This document shows, piece after piece, positions 61,965 to 64,000 of a DNA stretch of 64,000 bases. This DNA comes from Flavobacterium circumlabens. Its GTDB lineage: Bacteria > Bacteroidota > Bacteroidia > Flavobacteriales > Flavobacteriaceae. A program made the position numbers and the translations under genes. Each line of letters starts with the position of its first letter. Within the stretch, counting starts at the first letter, position 1. The notes under the pieces are model-generated. The model saw nothing but the letters and a program-made list of their open reading frames with translations. It was not told the origin of the DNA and made no database searches. The DNA lies in contig NZ_SLWA01000002.1 of assembly GCF_004345565.1 (NCBI RefSeq), positions 310,001 to 374,000 on the forward strand, given 5' to 3'.

Positions 61965-64000
61965 ATGTATTTTATTGAAGTTATTTTACCGCTTTCCTTA
62001 GCAAAAACCTTTACCTATCGCGTCTCTGAGGCTGAATTCCATTTTATAAAAAAAGGAATGAGAGTGGCGGTACCTTTTGGTAAAAGTAAAATGTATACGG
62101 CACTTGTTCTCGATATTCATGAAAATGCACCAACTTTATACGAAGCCAGGGAAATCCACCAGATTTTAGACGAAAAACCAATTGCCACAGAAATCCAGAT
62201 AAAACACTGGCTTTGGGTAGCAAGCTATTATATGTGCGGTATTGGCGATGTGTATCGTGGCGCATTCCCAAGTGGATTGTTATTAGAAAGTGAAACTATT
62301 ATTTCGCATAAAGCGGATGTTTCCGTAAACCAAAACGAACTTTCTGATGAAGAATTTTTGGTTTATGAAGCATTGCAGCAACAAAGTTCTCTTAAAGTTC
62401 AGGATATCATTGCGATTTTGAACAAGAAAAATATTTTCCCGATTCTTCAAAAAATGATTGCCAAAGGTATTATTGTTTTAGAAGAAGAAATAAAGGAAGG
62501 ATACAAACCCAAACTGATTCGATATGTAAAATTGCATCCTAAATACGAAACAGATGAAGGTTTAGGACAGTTGTTGGAAGTACTTAAAAATGCCAATAAG
62601 CAAAAGGAAATAGTCCTGGCTTATTTTCAGTTGAGAGCTTCCGAAAAAAAGCCAATCACGGTGAAGAAAATTGTAGAAGCTTCGCAGTCTTCTTCAGCGG
62701 CTGTAAAAGCATTGGTAGACAAAGAAATTTTAGAAGAATATTTACTGCAGCACGACCGGGTTAATTTTGAAGGGAAAGCTTCAGAAAAGCTGTTACACTT
62801 AAGTGAAGCCCAGGAAAAGGCTTTTACTGAAATTAAAGAAAATCTTATCGATAAAGACGTTTGTCTGCTTCATGGTGTAACTTCAAGCGGAAAAACGGAG
62901 ATTTATATCAAATTAATTGAAGAATATCTGGCTACCGGAAAACAAATCTTGTATTTGCTGCCGGAAATTGCGCTGACTACACAGTTGGTCTCTCGTTTGC
63001 GACTTCATTTTGGAGATAAAATTGCTGTTTTCCATTCGAAATACAGTAATAATGAAAGAGTTGAGGTATGGAAACAAACACTCGAAAATGCGGATAAAGC
63101 CCAGATTATAATAGGAGCAAGGTCGGCATTGTTTCTGCCATTTGCCAATTTAGGTTTATTGATCGTAGATGAAGAGCACGAGCAGACTTTTAAGCAGGCA
63201 GATCCCGCACCACGATACCATGCCAGGGATTCAGCGGTAGTTTTGGCAAATTTTCATAATGCCAAAGTACTTTTAGGATCCGCAACACCAAGTATAGAAA
63301 CGTACTTTAATACACAAACAGAGAAATACGGTTTGGTGTCGATTATGGAACGTTATAATAATGTCCGAATGCCCGAAATTGTTTTGGTTGATCTTAAAGA
63401 CAAACATTTCCGAAAAAAAATGACCGGACATTTTAGTGACCTCCTGATCGAAGAAATTGCTGAAGCACTACAATTAGGCGAACAAGTGATTTTGTTTCAA
63501 AACAGACGTGGATATTCCCCTGTAATTGAATGCCTGACTTGTGGCCATGTTCCGCATTGTCAGCAGTGCGATGTGAGTCTGACTTTTCATAAGCATAAAA
63601 ACCAATTGCGTTGCCACTATTGTGGTTATGCGATTGCAAAACCTACACACTGCCACAGCTGTTCCAGTATTGACCTCACGACAAAAGGCTTCGGGACAGA
63701 ACAGATTGAGCAGGAATTACTGACTCTTTTTCCGAAAGCGAAAACCGGCAGAATGGATCAAGACACGACTCGCGGAAAGTTTGGTTTTGAAAAAATTATT
63801 GATTCGTTTAAAAATCGCGAAATAGATATTCTGGTAGGAACACAAATGCTGGCCAAAGGTCTGGATTTTGATAATGTGAGTCTCGTCGGAATCATGAATG
63901 CCGATAACATGCTGCATCATCCGGATTTCAGGGCTTTCGAGCGTAGTTTTCAGATGATGACACAGGTTGCGGGAAGGGCTGGAAGAGCTGAAAAACAAGG
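61965..64000 (+). CDS. priA: Primosomal protein N' (PriA helicase), 3' truncated by window
   Basis: From ATG 61965 the frame stays open to the window end (678 codons; family members are around 800). The start YFIEVILPLSLAKTFTYRV is the PriA 3'-DNA-end-binding domain. The helicase part has Walker A HGVTSSGKTEIY (about residue 303), DEEHEQTFKQ, GSATPS, and the zinc-binding cysteines CLTCGHVPHCQQCD, CHYCGY and CHSC. Near the end GTQMLAKGLDFDNVSLVGI and the arginine region QVAGRAGRAEK are visible. It restarts stalled replication forks. Confidence 0.96.
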   Translation, partial: MYFIEVILPLSLAKTFTYRVSEAEFHFIKKGMRVAVPFGKSKMYTALVLDIHENAPTLYEAREIHQILDEKPIATEIQIKHWLWVASYYMCGIGDVYRGAFPSGLLLESETIISHKADVSVNQNELSDEEFLVYEALQQQSSLKVQDIIAILNKKNIFPILQKMIAKGIIVLEEEIKEGYKPKLIRYVKLHPKYETDEGLGQLLEVLKNANKQKEIVLAYFQLRASEKKPITVKKIVEASQSSSAAVKALVDKEILEEYLLQHDRVNFEGKASEKLLHLSEAQEKAFTEIKENLIDKDVCLLHGVTSSGKTEIYIKLIEEYLATGKQILYLLPEIALTTQLVSRLRLHFGDKIAVFHSKYSNNERVEVWKQTLENADKAQIIIGARSALFLPFANLGLLIVDEEHEQTFKQADPAPRYHARDSAVVLANFHNAKVLLGSATPSIETYFNTQTEKYGLVSIMERYNNVRMPEIVLVDLKDKHFRKKMTGHFSDLLIEEIAEALQLGEQVILFQNRRGYSPVIECLTCGHVPHCQQCDVSLTFHKHKNQLRCHYCGYAIAKPTHCHSCSSIDLTTKGFGTEQIEQELLTLFPKAKTGRMDQDTTRGKFGFEKIIDSFKNREIDILVGTQMLAKGLDFDNVSLVGIMNADNMLHHPDFRAFERSFQMMTQVAGRAGRAEKQ

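Noticed and set aside
1..64000. CRISPR array or intact prophage
   Set aside because: No regularly spaced repeats with unique spacers and no phage structural or integrase gene were found.

Overview
The window looks like a chromosomal segment of a Flavobacterium-like member of the Flavobacteriaceae (Bacteroidota). The DNA is AT-rich. There is a SusC/SusD pair, several genes show the Bacteroidota promoter signature (TTG, then TAnnTTTG), and signal peptides end in FAQ or FSQ. A subclass B1 metallo-beta-lactamase resembles the chromosomal enzymes of flavobacteria. No rRNA, complete tRNA or CRISPR array was seen.

Layout. (1) 1-5568: the 3' part of a RiPP (bacteriocin-type) cluster: the end of a LanB-like dehydratase, a JmjC/cupin oxygenase, a C39-peptidase ABC exporter and its HlyD-type adaptor, tightly coupled on the + strand and very AT-rich. 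(2) 5569-10662: a decayed stretch with a truncated acyltransferase, a frameshifted IS982-type transposase fragment, hairpins, short gene relics, and an envelope-protein gene split by an in-frame amber codon. (3) 10663-15179: corA, pta and ackA. (4) 15280-29321: a polysaccharide utilisation locus (PUL) with a membrane-spanning sensor/regulator, SusC, SusD, a glucoamylase-domain hydrolase (GH144-like), an esterase, a GH3 beta-glucosidase and a GH43-type enzyme; a beta-glucan, possibly beta-1,2-glucan, is the best substrate guess. A secreted M28 peptidase follows. (5) 30957-43149: mostly - strand housekeeping and envelope genes, including a COQ4-like protein, kdsA, a lysoplasmalogenase next to a sterol-desaturase-type hydroxylase, clpS, prmA, tpiA, a TlpA-like lipoprotein, a DoxX-like protein and a DUF1599 protein. 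(6) 43337-49120: divergent folP plus a lipoprotein, then rlmH, a monooxygenase-fold protein, a secreted adenosine deaminase, and a pirin/OsmC/GNAT operon. (7) 49329-57294: a heavy-metal resistance operon with a Cys-rich small protein, a CzcA pump fused to a TolC-like outer-membrane factor, CzcB, and a Zn/Cd-type P1B ATPase. (8) 57370-64000: an AlkD-like repair protein, then nadC, a BrkB-type protein, a DUF2147 protein, the metallo-beta-lactamase, and priA running off the window end.

How the genes work together. Region 1 would modify and export a ribosomal peptide whose precursor gene is probably upstream of the window. In region 4 the regulator senses a glycan fragment; SusC/D imports oligosaccharides cut by the GH144-like enzyme, and GH3/GH43 finish the degradation. 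Region 7 carries metal ions out through an RND tripartite pump plus an inner-membrane ATPase. Intergenic spaces of regions 5-7 hold repeated palindromic 'gccacagatt'-type elements.
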